A DNA stretch of 64,000 bases from Mesosutterella faecium (GTDB taxonomy: Bacteria > Pseudomonadota > Gammaproteobacteria > Burkholderiales > Burkholderiaceae_F). A model generated the notes under the pieces. It was not told the origin of the DNA, made no database searches, and saw only the letters and a program-made list of their open reading frames with translations. Every line of letters starts with the position of its first letter. Positions within the stretch are counted from its first letter, which is position 1. A program made the position numbers and the translations under genes. Positions 1 through 7,936 of this stretch are shown piece after piece. The stretch covers positions 1,835,001-1,899,000 of the forward strand of contig NZ_JAKZJU020000001.1 in assembly GCF_022809315.2 (NCBI RefSeq), in the 5' to 3' direction.

Positions 1-1
1 G

Positions 2-697
2 CTGCTCGTCAAAATCGACCCGAAGACGGTCGCTGAAAAGGCGGACCGCGCGGCCGGCAAGCCCTGGTTTTACGCGCTGCTGCCGATCGCGCCGATCGTG
101 ATGCTCTTCATCTTCAACAAGATGGTCTACAAGACGGTCGTCCTCGATGTCGCGACCGCAATGTTCATGGGCTGGGTGTTCGCGATCCTGGTCGACCTCG
201 CCTGCCGCCGCAATCTCGTCGAGTGCTTCAAGGACGGCTTCGCGATGTTCAAGGGCATGGGCCACATGATGCAGAGCGTCGTGGGCCTCATCTTCGTGGC
301 TGCGCTCTTTGCCGCGGGGCTGAAGAACGCGGGGCTCGTGTCGCTGCTCATTGACGCGGCCCGGGGCGCGGGCTTCGGCATGACCGGAACGGGCCTTGTC
401 GTCTCGGCCGTGATCGGCATCGTCACCGTGCTCACGGGCTCGGGCGTCGCCTCCTTCACCGGACTCGTGCCGATCGCCCCGCAGGTGGCCGGAAGCCTCG
501 GAGGCGACCCCGCGGTGCTCGCGATGATGATGCAGCTCTCAAGCGAGTTCCTCCGCCCGCTCTCGCCCGTGGCCGGCGTCATCATCATCGTGGCGGGCTT
601 CGCCGGGGTCTCTCCCCTCACCGTCGTGCGCCGCACCTGGCTGCCGTGCCTCGCGGGGCTCGCGGTCGCGCTCGCCCTCACCATCCTCCTCTTCTAA
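2..697 (+). CDS. DcuC-family C4-dicarboxylate carrier, C-terminal part
   Basis: The reading frame is already open at base 2 and ends with TAA at 695-697, so the 5' part of the gene lies outside the window. The visible 231 residues hold several hydrophobic segments and the glycine/serine-rich LTGSGVASF stretch typical of the second half of DcuC carriers, which exchange or take up fumarate, malate or succinate in anaerobes. The sequence near the end (SPVAGVIIIVAGFAGVSP) matches the same place in the complete DcuC-like carrier at 22420-23817. A hairpin follows at 719-738. The family call is firm; the substrate is inferred. Confidence 0.85.
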   Translation: MLVKIDPKTVAEKADRAAGKPWFYALLPIAPIVMLFIFNKMVYKTVVLDVATAMFMGWVFAILVDLACRRNLVECFKDGFAMFKGMGHMMQSVVGLIFVAALFAAGLKNAGLVSLLIDAARGAGFGMTGTGLVVSAVIGIVTVLTGSGVASFTGLVPIAPQVAGSLGGDPAVLAMMMQLSSEFLRPLSPVAGVIIIVAGFAGVSPLTVVRRTWLPCLAGLAVALALTILLF

Positions 698-718
698 TAG
701 GCCGAGTCTTTCAGCGGG

Positions 719-738
719 CGGGAGCGGGGCCGCTCCCG
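719..738. terminator. Convergent-gene hairpin
   Basis: CGGGAGCG (719-726) pairs with CGCTCCCG (731-738) across a four-base loop, between the dcuC-like stop at 697 and the ndh stop at 774. No clear U-tract follows on either strand, so it is at best a bidirectional or Rho-assisted terminator. Confidence 0.45.
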
Positions 739-773
739 TCCGCCGCCTGGCCTTCCCGCTCCCCCTCTCTTTT

Positions 774-2108
774 TCACGCCTGGCCGCCCGGGGCGGCTTC
801 CCCGCCCCGCGGCTTCCCTTCCTGCGGCTCCTCGAGGGGCCTTGGCCTCGGCCGCAGGATCAGCCTCAGGCTCTGCGCGTAGGTGAAGTAGTTCCAGATC
901 CAGTTCAGGAGCACGAAGAACTTGTTCTTCACGCCGAGAATCGGGCGCAGGTGCACGACAAGCCACAACGTCCAGGCCGGCAGCCCCCCGAACTTCATCC
1001 GCCCGATTTCGGCCACGGCGCGCTTCCGCCCGATCGTGGCCATCGTGCCGAGGTTCCGGTAGACGAAGGGCTGCATCGCCCCGCCCTTTTCCTTCCGCTC
1101 GAGGTTGCGCGCAAGAAGCGAGGCCTGCTGCAGGGCCGCCTGCGCGAGCTGCGGGTGTCCGTCCTTCCATTCGGGGTCGCCCAGGACCAGGCTCTGGTCG
1201 CCGATCGCAAAGACGTCCTCCAGCCCCCGCACCCGGCAGCAGCGGTCGGTGAGGATGCGCCCGCCGCGGCCGAGCGCCCCGGGAGGCAGCCCCTCGACCG
1301 GAACCGCCCGGATCCCGCTCACCCAGATCACGGTGGCCGATTCCAGGGTCCCTCCGCCCGCGCTCACCACGCCGTTCCTGCAGTCCGTCACCCGCCAGCC
1401 GTTGTGCACGTGCACGCCCATCTTAAGGAGGTCCTTCTCGGCCCTGGCCGACGAGGCGGGATCCATCGACTTGAGCAGCCTCGGGCCGGAATTGAGAAGG
1501 TGAATGTGCATGCGGCCCGCGAGATCCGGATAGTCCCTCGGCACGACGTCCTTCTTCATTTCGGCGAGCGCCCCGGCGATCTCCACCCCCGAGGGGCCGC
1601 CGCCCACGATGACGAAGTTCAGGTACCGCTCCCGCTTCTGCGGGTCCTCCTCGGTCTGCGCGCGCTCGAGGGCGAGAAGGATGCGGTTTCTCAGCACCAT
1701 CGCGTCCTCGACGGTCTTCATCGGCAGGGCCTCCCGCTCGATGCCGGCCTGGCCGAAGAAATTCGTCTCGCCGCCCATCGCGAGCACCAGATAGTCGTAG
1801 CCGATGGGGCCCACCGAGGTGAGGAGCACTTTGGCGCCGGGGTCGACCCCGCGGACCTCCGCCATCCGGAAGAGGCAGTCACGGCAGCCCTGGAAGAGGC
1901 GGCGCAGCGGAAAGGAGATGCTGCTCGGCTCAAGCCCTGCCGAAGCCACCTGGTAGATCAGAGGCGAAAACTGGCTGTAATTGTTCCGGTCGACCGCCAC
2001 GACCTGGAAGCCGCGGCCGCGCAGCTCCATGGCGAGCCTCAGGCCGCCAAGGCCCGCGCCCGCGATGACGACGCGGGGCATCCCGTTGGTTCTGATGTTG
2101 GCTTTCAT
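774..2108 (-). CDS. ndh: Type II NADH dehydrogenase (NDH-2)
   Basis: Single-subunit, non-proton-pumping NADH:quinone oxidoreductase acting at the inner face of the membrane. Two Rossmann motifs are visible: VVIAGAGLGG near the N-terminus for FAD and FVIVGGGPSGVEIAGAL near residue 165 for NADH. The C-terminal segment (WLVVHLRPILGVKNKFF and a Trp/Tyr-rich stretch after it) matches the amphipathic membrane anchor of the family. The ATG at 2108 gives 444 residues; a GTG at 2123 would add five. Neither has a strong Shine-Dalgarno sequence. The gene is divergent from the M20 peptidase gene, with 207 bp between the two starts. Confidence 0.88.
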   Translation of the reverse strand: MKANIRTNGMPRVVIAGAGLGGLRLAMELRGRGFQVVAVDRNNYSQFSPLIYQVASAGLEPSSISFPLRRLFQGCRDCLFRMAEVRGVDPGAKVLLTSVGPIGYDYLVLAMGGETNFFGQAGIEREALPMKTVEDAMVLRNRILLALERAQTEEDPQKRERYLNFVIVGGGPSGVEIAGALAEMKKDVVPRDYPDLAGRMHIHLLNSGPRLLKSMDPASSARAEKDLLKMGVHVHNGWRVTDCRNGVVSAGGGTLESATVIWVSGIRAVPVEGLPPGALGRGGRILTDRCCRVRGLEDVFAIGDQSLVLGDPEWKDGHPQLAQAALQQASLLARNLERKEKGGAMQPFVYRNLGTMATIGRKRAVAEIGRMKFGGLPAWTLWLVVHLRPILGVKNKFFVLLNWIWNYFTYAQSLRLILRPRPRPLEEPQEGKPRGGEAAPGGQA

Positions 2109-2315
2109 TTCTGATGGAGGCACTTAAAGATGTATTTTCGATACCTCTAATATGCCATGAGCCGGCATGACCCGTCAGGGAAAAATGCGCGCTCTTCAGC
2201 GAATAAGGATTCTTTCTAGCCGGGCTGAGCACGGGCCGGCGCTTCTTCCCCGGAAATTCCGCGGGCGTGTATGCTCCTCAGTCATTCAAATCCTTTTTTT
2301 TGAGGAGGAGGCACC

Positions 2316-3431
2316 ATGTCACTGCTCGAAGACTACATCCGAGACCTGAAGGAAATCGTGAATTTTGACAGCGGCACCGGAAACGCCGCGGGCGTCACCC
2401 GCGCCGCCGGCATCATGCAGCGCCACTACGAGTCGATCGGCTTCAAGGCCGAGCTCGTCGACCTGGGCGAAGAGGTCGGGCGCGGGATGCTCGCCGTGAA
2501 CAAGCCCGGGGCCGCGCACTACGACGTCCTTCTCAACGCCCACCTCGACACGGTCTTCCCGGACGGGACCGCGGCCGAGCGCCCCTTCAGGCTCGAAGGC
2601 GACCGGATCACGGGTCCGGGCTGCATGGACTGCAAGGGCGGCGTCATGGCCTTTTACTATGCGCTGAAGACCCTGCCGCGGGAGACGCTGGACCGGCTTT
2701 CCATCGCGGTCGCCTGCAACCCGGACGAGGAGACGGGCTCGAAGAACTCCCACGAATGGCTCTCCGGGCTCGCGAAGAAATCCTCCTGCGCGCTCGTGGG
2801 CGAGCCGGGGCGTCCGAACAACGCGCTCATCCGCTCGAGAAAAGGCATCGAAGGCTACATCGTGAGCTTCACGGGCCGGGCCGCGCACGCGGGCAACAAC
2901 CCCGAGCAGGGGCGCGACGCGAACCTCGCCATGATGCGCTTCACGCTCGAGGCGGTGAAGTTAAACGACCTGCCCGCCGGGGTGTCGGTGAGCGCGACGC
3001 TCGTGAAGGGCGGCACGATCCAGAACTCGATCTCGGACACGGCGGAGGTCTATTTCGACACCCGCTTTAAGACCGACGAGCAGGGCGCGGCGCTCGACCG
3101 CGCGATGCGCGCGCTCGCCGCGAAGAGCTGGGGCGACGGGATCGGCGTCACCCTCCGAACCGACCACGGCAGGCCCGCGATGCCCTACTCGGATCTGAGC
3201 CGCCCGCTCGTCGAAAAGATCACCGAGGCGGCCCGCAAGGCGGGGTTTGAGCCGCTGTGGGCCGACGCGGGCGGCGGCTCGGACGCAAGCTACATGGCCC
3301 GTGCCGGCATTCCCGCCGTGGACGGCTGCGGCCCCGCGGGCGGCGGCGCGCACTCGAAGAACGAATACATGCTCGTGAACACGATCGAGCAGAGGATCGC
3401 GATGATCCGCAACTTCCTCGCTTCGCTCTAA
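2316..3431 (+). CDS. M20-family metallopeptidase (glutamate carboxypeptidase/ArgE-DapE type)
   Basis: 371-residue zinc exopeptidase or deacylase. Metal-binding and catalytic landmarks are in order: NAHLDTVF (first His and Asp), GPGCMDCKGG, the acidic pair in NPDEETGS, GEPG, a dimerisation domain starting near GRAAHAGNN, and the final GGAHSKNEY histidine. A strong GAGGAGG ribosome site precedes the ATG. There is no signal peptide, so it acts in the cytoplasm. The substrate (N-acyl amino acid, peptide or folyl-glutamate) cannot be told from sequence. It is transcribed alone and followed by a strong hairpin terminator. Confidence 0.85.
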   Translation: MSLLEDYIRDLKEIVNFDSGTGNAAGVTRAAGIMQRHYESIGFKAELVDLGEEVGRGMLAVNKPGAAHYDVLLNAHLDTVFPDGTAAERPFRLEGDRITGPGCMDCKGGVMAFYYALKTLPRETLDRLSIAVACNPDEETGSKNSHEWLSGLAKKSSCALVGEPGRPNNALIRSRKGIEGYIVSFTGRAAHAGNNPEQGRDANLAMMRFTLEAVKLNDLPAGVSVSATLVKGGTIQNSISDTAEVYFDTRFKTDEQGAALDRAMRALAAKSWGDGIGVTLRTDHGRPAMPYSDLSRPLVEKITEAARKAGFEPLWADAGGGSDASYMARAGIPAVDGCGPAGGGAHSKNEYMLVNTIEQRIAMIRNFLASL

Positions 3432-3444
3432 GGCGCCGCCCCCC

Positions 3445-3483
3445 AAAAGCGCGGGCAGGCTCCGCTGCCCGCGCGTGCTTTTC
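3445..3483. terminator. Bidirectional intrinsic terminator
   Basis: Perfect 10-bp stem GCGCGGGCAG (3449-3458) with CTGCCCGCGC (3465-3474), six-base loop, flanked by AAAA on the left and TTTT on the right. It serves both the M20 peptidase (+) and the small basic ORF ending at 3503 (-). Confidence 0.8.
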
Positions 3484-3502
3484 CTCCTCAGGCGCCCGGG
3501 CT

Positions 3503-3712
3503 TTACTTGAAGAGCGCCTTGAGGAGGTCGAGCAGCCCGAAGGTCGTGCGGCTGTAGGCCCGGTTGTAGAGGGCTTTCTTCGGGTGCAGGAGGCCCATGC
3601 CGCGCCGCCCGTACCCGGGAATCAGGGCCCGCTTGACTGACCTTTTGAGCCTCCCCGTCGTCCGCGCGCTGATGCTCGCCTTGAGCGAGGGCTTTCTGAA
3701 TCCGATTTTCAT
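3503..3712 (-). CDS. Small basic conserved-type hypothetical protein
   Basis: 69 residues, strongly basic (many Lys/Arg), starting MKIGFRKPSLKASISARTTG and containing the block IPGYGRRGMG. A good AAGGAG site lies six bases before the ATG. The composition and the FRKPS-LK-S-ARTTG pattern resemble short uncharacterised proteins I associate with phage or mobile regions, from memory only. It is the first of a cluster of small minus-strand ORFs with lower GC than their surroundings. No function assigned. Confidence 0.6.
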   Translation of the reverse strand: MKIGFRKPSLKASISARTTGRLKRSVKRALIPGYGRRGMGLLHPKKALYNRAYSRTTFGLLDLLKALFK

Positions 3713-3878
3713 TGATCCGCTCCTTTCCGCCGCCTGACTCGACCGACGCGGCGCTTCGTGTCCTCGGGACCGCGGCCTCCCTTTTCCTTTTCGTTCACCG
3801 CTTTCAGCGGTCCTGGCCTGCCCCGGGGCTGCCCGGCAGCCGGAGCCTCCGAAGGCGGCGGCAGTCCCATTGCCGCTC

Positions 3879-4154
3879 TCAGCCCTCTATGATGTCGCTG
3901 CTGCGCCTTCTGCCGTAGCTCGAAGCGAGGTGCATGGGGTCCAGGCCCTGAAGCTCCATGAGCTTGCACTGCCTCGTCTCAATGCGGTTCACGCGGCAGA
4001 GGATCTCGGTCAGCTTGGACTCGATGCGGTCTAGCTGCTCAGCAAGCCGAGCTTTCTCAAATCGATTTTCGCCGTCAGAACCACATTGAGAGGCAGATTG
4101 TTCGCCCCGGTGCCGCTCATCGAAACCCACGCCATAAAAATCGCCATCACGCAT
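3879..4154 (-). CDS. Small hypothetical protein with a coiled-coil-like segment
   Basis: 91 residues. An AAGGAAG site sits about eight bases before the ATG at 4154. Residues 32-68 (from RFEKARLAEQLDRIESKL on) are heptad-like and rich in Leu, Ile, Glu and Arg, as in short coiled coils. The first 40 residues overlap, in another frame, the 3' end of the upstream 116-residue ORF. That is either a real overlap or the scar of a frameshift that split one gene. Lower GC than neighbours; phage-like in appearance. Not recognised. Confidence 0.45.
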   Translation of the reverse strand: MRDGDFYGVGFDERHRGEQSASQCGSDGENRFEKARLAEQLDRIESKLTEILCRVNRIETRQCKLMELQGLDPMHLASSYGRRRSSDIIEG

Positions 4155-4381
4155 TGCTTCGCTTCCTTCCGCGTTTTAAATCTCAAGAGAGCGTCTTCGT
4201 CATTCTCCGCTCCGGGCGTGGACATCCTCACCCCCCAGCTGCCGGAGGACTTGTCCTGAGCCACGGAGCCCACCAGCACTCCGTCGACCCAGTAATGCTC
4301 CGCCGTTCCGCCGCCCTTCTCCCATCCGGACGTGCGGTCCGGGCGGAGGAATAAGGGCACATCAAAGTCCACAGCGTTCAA
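4031..4381 (-). CDS. Hypothetical protein, probably TTG start, phage-like patch
   Basis: The open frame runs much further upstream, but residues look natural only from a TTG at 4379-4381, preceded by a GGGAGAG site; this gives 116 residues beginning (M)NAVDFDVPLFLRPD. The protein is rich in Gly/Ser/Trp in the middle (WEKGGGTAEHYWVDGVLVGS) and ends with a hydrophobic block around CVMAIFMAWVSM. Codon use and base composition differ from the housekeeping genes nearby. No family recognised. It overlaps the 91-residue ORF at 3879-4154 by 124 bases. Confidence 0.45.
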   Translation of the reverse strand: MNAVDFDVPLFLRPDRTSGWEKGGGTAEHYWVDGVLVGSVAQDKSSGSWGVRMSTPGAENDEDALLRFKTRKEAKQCVMAIFMAWVSMSGTGANNLPLNVVLTAKIDLRKLGLLSS

Positions 4382-5015
4382 GTTGCTTCTCTCCCTGTTT
4401 GCGCAGCCTCCCTGATGCCATCTGGCACCCGGGCGGCCGCAGCCGTTGCCCGATCTATGTAGCATACGCCCCATCTTTCTTAAACGACGAGTTCGCGCCG
4501 CCAGAAGGCCGCGGCGAAGCCTTAAAGCCGCTCCTTCCGATCCACGAAAAGCATGGGGCCGCGCCCTGTCCAACCCCGGGAACCTGCAGACAAAAGAAAA
4601 GTCCTCGGCCGGAATCCGCCCTTCCGGCTCTTTTCCGGCAATGCTGCAAGGAGCGCCCCGCCCCTGCCCGGCTCCGGGACGAAGCCCCGGCATGCGCCGA
4701 TGCCCGTTGGAAAGCCAGCCGGCGGGATGTGGGCGCCGCTGTCTCTCCGGCTTTCCGAAAGAGGCCCGCGCTCTGACGCGAAGGGCATGACAAGCCTGGC
4801 TAAAAGCCCAGGCCCGGTTTCTATTTGCAGCATCTCCGGAAGTGCGGCTTGGCCTGGCCGCTGCCTATCATTTTGATGAGGATGCCGATCGGGAGAAAAA
4901 GATGCTTGCCCGCTGCGGCATTCGGCGCGGCGGGCTTGTCCCCGCCAGGGAGTTGAAGCTTTTGAAGGAGTCCGGTTCCGTCCAGTAATTGACAGGGGAG
5001 GCTTTCCCCTCAAGC
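4382..5015. other. Gene-poor stretch with a possible gene remnant
   Basis: No convincing complete gene. On the plus strand, 4791-4988 is open after a TGA and ends with TAA at 4986-4988. Its last part reads naturally (AAYHFDEDADREKKMLARCG, then ending LKESGSVQ). It lacks a good start and may be the tail of a decayed gene. Long minus-strand open frames here are GC-driven and have unnatural composition. Confidence 0.35.
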
Positions 5016-5606
5016 TCAGGGCTTTTTCTTTTCGAGCGCCGCGGCCGCGCAGCGCGCGATCCGCTCGAGTGCCTTCGCGTCGCAAAGGGCGGCGTCGATC
5101 AGGCTTTCGCGCTCTCCCTCCGTGAGGCTTGTTCCGGCGAAGGCCGTTTTCGCGCGGGAAACAAAGCGCGCAAAGGCTTTCTTCTCCTGCCCCGCGAGCA
5201 GCAGCTGCCGGTACTCGGACGTCGCCCTGGGACTTGCCTTCTCTTCGCCTGAGAGATCGGAGGAAGCCCAGTTTTCCGCGCAGATCGTCGCAGAAAGCGC
5301 CGCCTTAAGAGGCACACCGCCCACGCCGGAGACCGGGATGAAAGCGCCGGCAAGCGCCGCGGTCTCCTGAATCAGGAGGCTCTCGGCCCGCGGCTGCAGG
5401 CTGTAGGAGCGCTCGATCCCGCGGGTGAGGCGCACCGCGGCCCTCAGCAGCACGTGCGCGGCCCGCAGCTCGGGCTCCTCCAGGACTTTCTCCTCGCCGC
5501 TTCGCCTGAGCTCATCCTTTACAAACTGCGCGGACAATCTGTAGTTGAGCAGTCTGTGGTAGGTGTACCGCTCGAAAAAACCGGTGATGAAGCGCAAGGA
5601 GGGCAT
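5016..5606 (-). CDS. Hypothetical protein
   Basis: 196 residues from the ATG at 5606, chosen over the ATG at 5657 because CGGGAG lies eight bases before it. Mostly helical-looking, Ala/Leu/Arg/Glu-rich, with no membrane segment or signal peptide. One Gly/Val/Pro segment (AFIPVSGVGGVPLKAALSA) interrupts it. The C-terminus is a basic KKKP tail. I do not recognise the family. Transcribed alone, towards the small-ORF patch. Confidence 0.6.
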   Translation of the reverse strand: MPSLRFITGFFERYTYHRLLNYRLSAQFVKDELRRSGEEKVLEEPELRAAHVLLRAAVRLTRGIERSYSLQPRAESLLIQETAALAGAFIPVSGVGGVPLKAALSATICAENWASSDLSGEEKASPRATSEYRQLLLAGQEKKAFARFVSRAKTAFAGTSLTEGERESLIDAALCDAKALERIARCAAAALEKKKP

Positions 5607-5966
5607 GAAAAACTCCCGGAGAGAAACTGTGCCAATCCTGTAGGAGGCTATCCTCATTCTAAAGATAAAGCAAACCGAAAAACCAAGGAACCTAGAAGCG
5701 CCCCGGGCGGAGGACGCGCTTCACGCCTTGTGAAAAGTCCTCCGTTCGTGCATACTTAGGCTGAAAATCAGGCCGCCAGCCAACAAGTAAGATTCACCGG
5801 AAGACCCGGAGCACCGCTGCAGGCGCGGTGAAGAGGAAAGGGACAATGCGGCCCCGGCTTCCGCCGGCAGGATCCCGCCGCGCTCACGAGAAGATACCGC
5901 TGTTTTGCACCGTCCGCGCCCTGCGCCGCCCGGACGCCCTCGTTTCAATATTGGGAGAAAGAAGAC
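5607..5966. other. Intergenic region between two hypothetical genes
   Basis: Divergent intergenic stretch of 360 bp. It holds AT-richer sequence near 5655-5700 and 5745-5790 that could carry promoters for both flanking genes, and the ribosome site of the 5967 gene (GGGAGAAAGAAG). No ORF with natural composition is seen. Confidence 0.4.
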
Positions 5967-6458
5967 ATGGCACTTCCCTACAACTGGGACATTGCAACGC
6001 TAGACGAACTCATGGAGTATTACGCGGACTACGAAGGGGTGGACCTGCAGTCGCTGCCCGACCGGCTCGAGGATGAAAACGCGCCCGTGCCCGTGCGCTA
6101 TGAAAAATACCTGGACTACAACGGCTCCTGGATCGAGCGGCGCTTCTACCCGGTCGAGGCGCTCAAGGTGCTGCTCTGGAAGGGAGACCTCGTGCCCTCG
6201 AGCGGGCTCGAAAACCTGCTCGACCTGCCCCGGTCCGACATCGAGAAGCTGCACCGGTACGCCTTCTGCCGGCCGGTCGGCATCAACCGGCGCGGCGAAT
6301 GGCTGTTCGACGCGGACTACATGCTCAAATGCCGCAAGGCCTGGCTCGCGGAAAAGGAAGGCGGGGATCCGAGGCGCTTCGGGGTGAAGCCCGCGGGCCC
6401 GAAGGAGGCGGAGTTCAACTGGTTCTCGCTGGACTTCAAGGCGAGGGATCCGGACTGA
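5967..6458 (+). CDS. Hypothetical acidic/aromatic-rich protein
   Basis: 163 residues, starting MALPYNWDIATLDELMEYYA, rich in Trp/Tyr/Asp/Glu/Leu. There is no signal peptide or transmembrane segment, so it is probably a soluble cytoplasmic protein. A GGGAGAAAGAAG ribosome site precedes the ATG. The sequence looks like a genuine folded domain (for example EKYLDYNGSWIERRFYPVEA), but I do not recognise it. Monocistronic; the next gene is convergent. Confidence 0.65.
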   Translation: MALPYNWDIATLDELMEYYADYEGVDLQSLPDRLEDENAPVPVRYEKYLDYNGSWIERRFYPVEALKVLLWKGDLVPSSGLENLLDLPRSDIEKLHRYAFCRPVGINRRGEWLFDADYMLKCRKAWLAEKEGGDPRRFGVKPAGPKEAEFNWFSLDFKARDPD

Positions 6459-6671
6459 CCGGAGCGCGCAAAGGCCGGAAAGAGAAGGCCGCCGGGAAAG
6501 GAAACGGCCCTTGCCCCGGCGGCGCACAGTTTTTAATTATGTCACAGGCAACCCGGCGGAAACAATAGAGATTTTCTATATGGCGGAAAACAGTCCCCCA
6601 TGCGATACTTTTCTCGTGGCCGGAGAAAAGGCGCGGATGGTGAAAGCATCGCGGGCCGCTCTTCCGGCAAT

Positions 6672-6730
6672 AAAAGCCCCGGGCTGAAAGCGCCATTTTG
6701 GTCTGCTATCCCTAAACCCCGGGGCTTTTT
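6672..6730. terminator. Bidirectional terminator hairpin
   Basis: AAAAGCCCCGGG (6672-6683) is the perfect reverse complement of CCCGGGGCTTTT (6718-6729), with a T-run at the right edge. It lies just beyond the 3' end of the MFS gene on the minus strand. Confidence 0.65.
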
Positions 6731-6739
6731 CATGCCCGC

Positions 6740-7921
6740 TTATTTCTTCGCAAGGGGCTTGGGCTCCTCCAGGGCCTGCGAGCGGCCTATCGTCTGCGCA
6801 AAGAGCGCGGCCGCGCCCAGCGAGCCCGCCATCGCCATGAAAATCCAGAAAACGCCGGCCACGGAGGCGAGGGCCCCGAAGGCGAGCGGCAGCGCGGCGT
6901 GCCCGGCCTGGGTGAGCATCGAGCGCAGCCCGATCGCCTCGCCGGTGCGCCCCGCGGGACTCTGCGTCTGCAGCAGGCTCATCACGTTGGGCTGGCTCGC
7001 CCCGAGCCCGGTGCCCAGCACGAAGGCGCAGGCCAGCAGCGGCGGCATCGAGGTGAAGAAGGGGAACAGGAAGTAGGCGGCCGCCCCCATCAGCATCACG
7101 AAGACCATGAACTGCCACTCGCTCACGCGCCCGGAGACAAACGGCATCACGAGGCGCACGAAGAAGGTCGCGGCGTAGAACGTGCCCACGAGCCAGCCGA
7201 TTTCGGTCGCGGTGAGCCCGACGGCGTTCCCGTAGACCGGAAAGACGAAGGTCTGCAGGTCCCAGGCGATCGTCACCATCGCGGAAATGATGAGAACGTT
7301 TCGCACGGGCGGATGGCGAAAGAGGTCGAACGCCCCGGTCTTCTTTTTGCCCGCCTTGCGCCCGGGAGCGCGGGGAAGGCGGCGCGAGAGGTCGATCGCG
7401 GCGGCAAGCCCGAGGAGCGCCACGGCAGCGCCCAGCGCAAAGGCCGCCTGATGGCCCGCGCGGTCGATCACAAAGCCCGCGGCGATCGGGCCGGCAAAGC
7501 CCGCGGCGGCGGTGGCGGTCGCAAGCCAGGCGAAATTGGCAAGCCGCGTCTCAGGGGAAGAGAGAGCGCCGATCATCCTCTGCGAGGAGAGCGACGCCGA
7601 CATGAGCCCGACGCCTGCAAAGCAGCAGCCCAGCCCGAGCGGCACGAGGCCGAAGCTTCCGGTCGGGAGCGCCGCGGGGATGGCAAGCCCCAGCAGCGTG
7701 AAAATGCCGGCCACGAGCACGGGCTTTCGCTCGCCCTCCCGGTCGATCCAGCGCCCCCAGGAGAGCGACAGCAGCGCCGGGAAGACGGCGAGCAGGCTGA
7801 TCAGGACGCCCACGGCAAGGCTTCCGTAGCCGTGTGCGAGGGCGTCCAGGCTCGAGCCCATGCGGATGATGGAAAAGCTGAAGGTGAGGAGCGCGACGGC
7901 GAGGTAGATTCGATTTCTCAT
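6740..7921 (-). CDS. Major facilitator superfamily transporter
   Basis: 393 residues with about twelve hydrophobic segments and a basic central loop (RKAGKKKTG), the usual 6+6 MFS plan. The WGRWIDREGERKPVL block after the second segment is the MFS loop motif. It starts 15 bases after the stop of the UxaA-family dehydratase gene on the same strand, so the two are almost certainly one operon. The pairing suggests import of a hexarate or hexuronate-derived acid, but the substrate is inferred only from the neighbour. Confidence 0.85.
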   Translation of the reverse strand: MRNRIYLAVALLTFSFSIIRMGSSLDALAHGYGSLAVGVLISLLAVFPALLSLSWGRWIDREGERKPVLVAGIFTLLGLAIPAALPTGSFGLVPLGLGCCFAGVGLMSASLSSQRMIGALSSPETRLANFAWLATATAAAGFAGPIAAGFVIDRAGHQAAFALGAAVALLGLAAAIDLSRRLPRAPGRKAGKKKTGAFDLFRHPPVRNVLIISAMVTIAWDLQTFVFPVYGNAVGLTATEIGWLVGTFYAATFFVRLVMPFVSGRVSEWQFMVFVMLMGAAAYFLFPFFTSMPPLLACAFVLGTGLGASQPNVMSLLQTQSPAGRTGEAIGLRSMLTQAGHAALPLAFGALASVAGVFWIFMAMAGSLGAAALFAQTIGRSQALEEPKPLAKK

Positions 7922-7936
7922 TTTTGCGCCGCCTGG

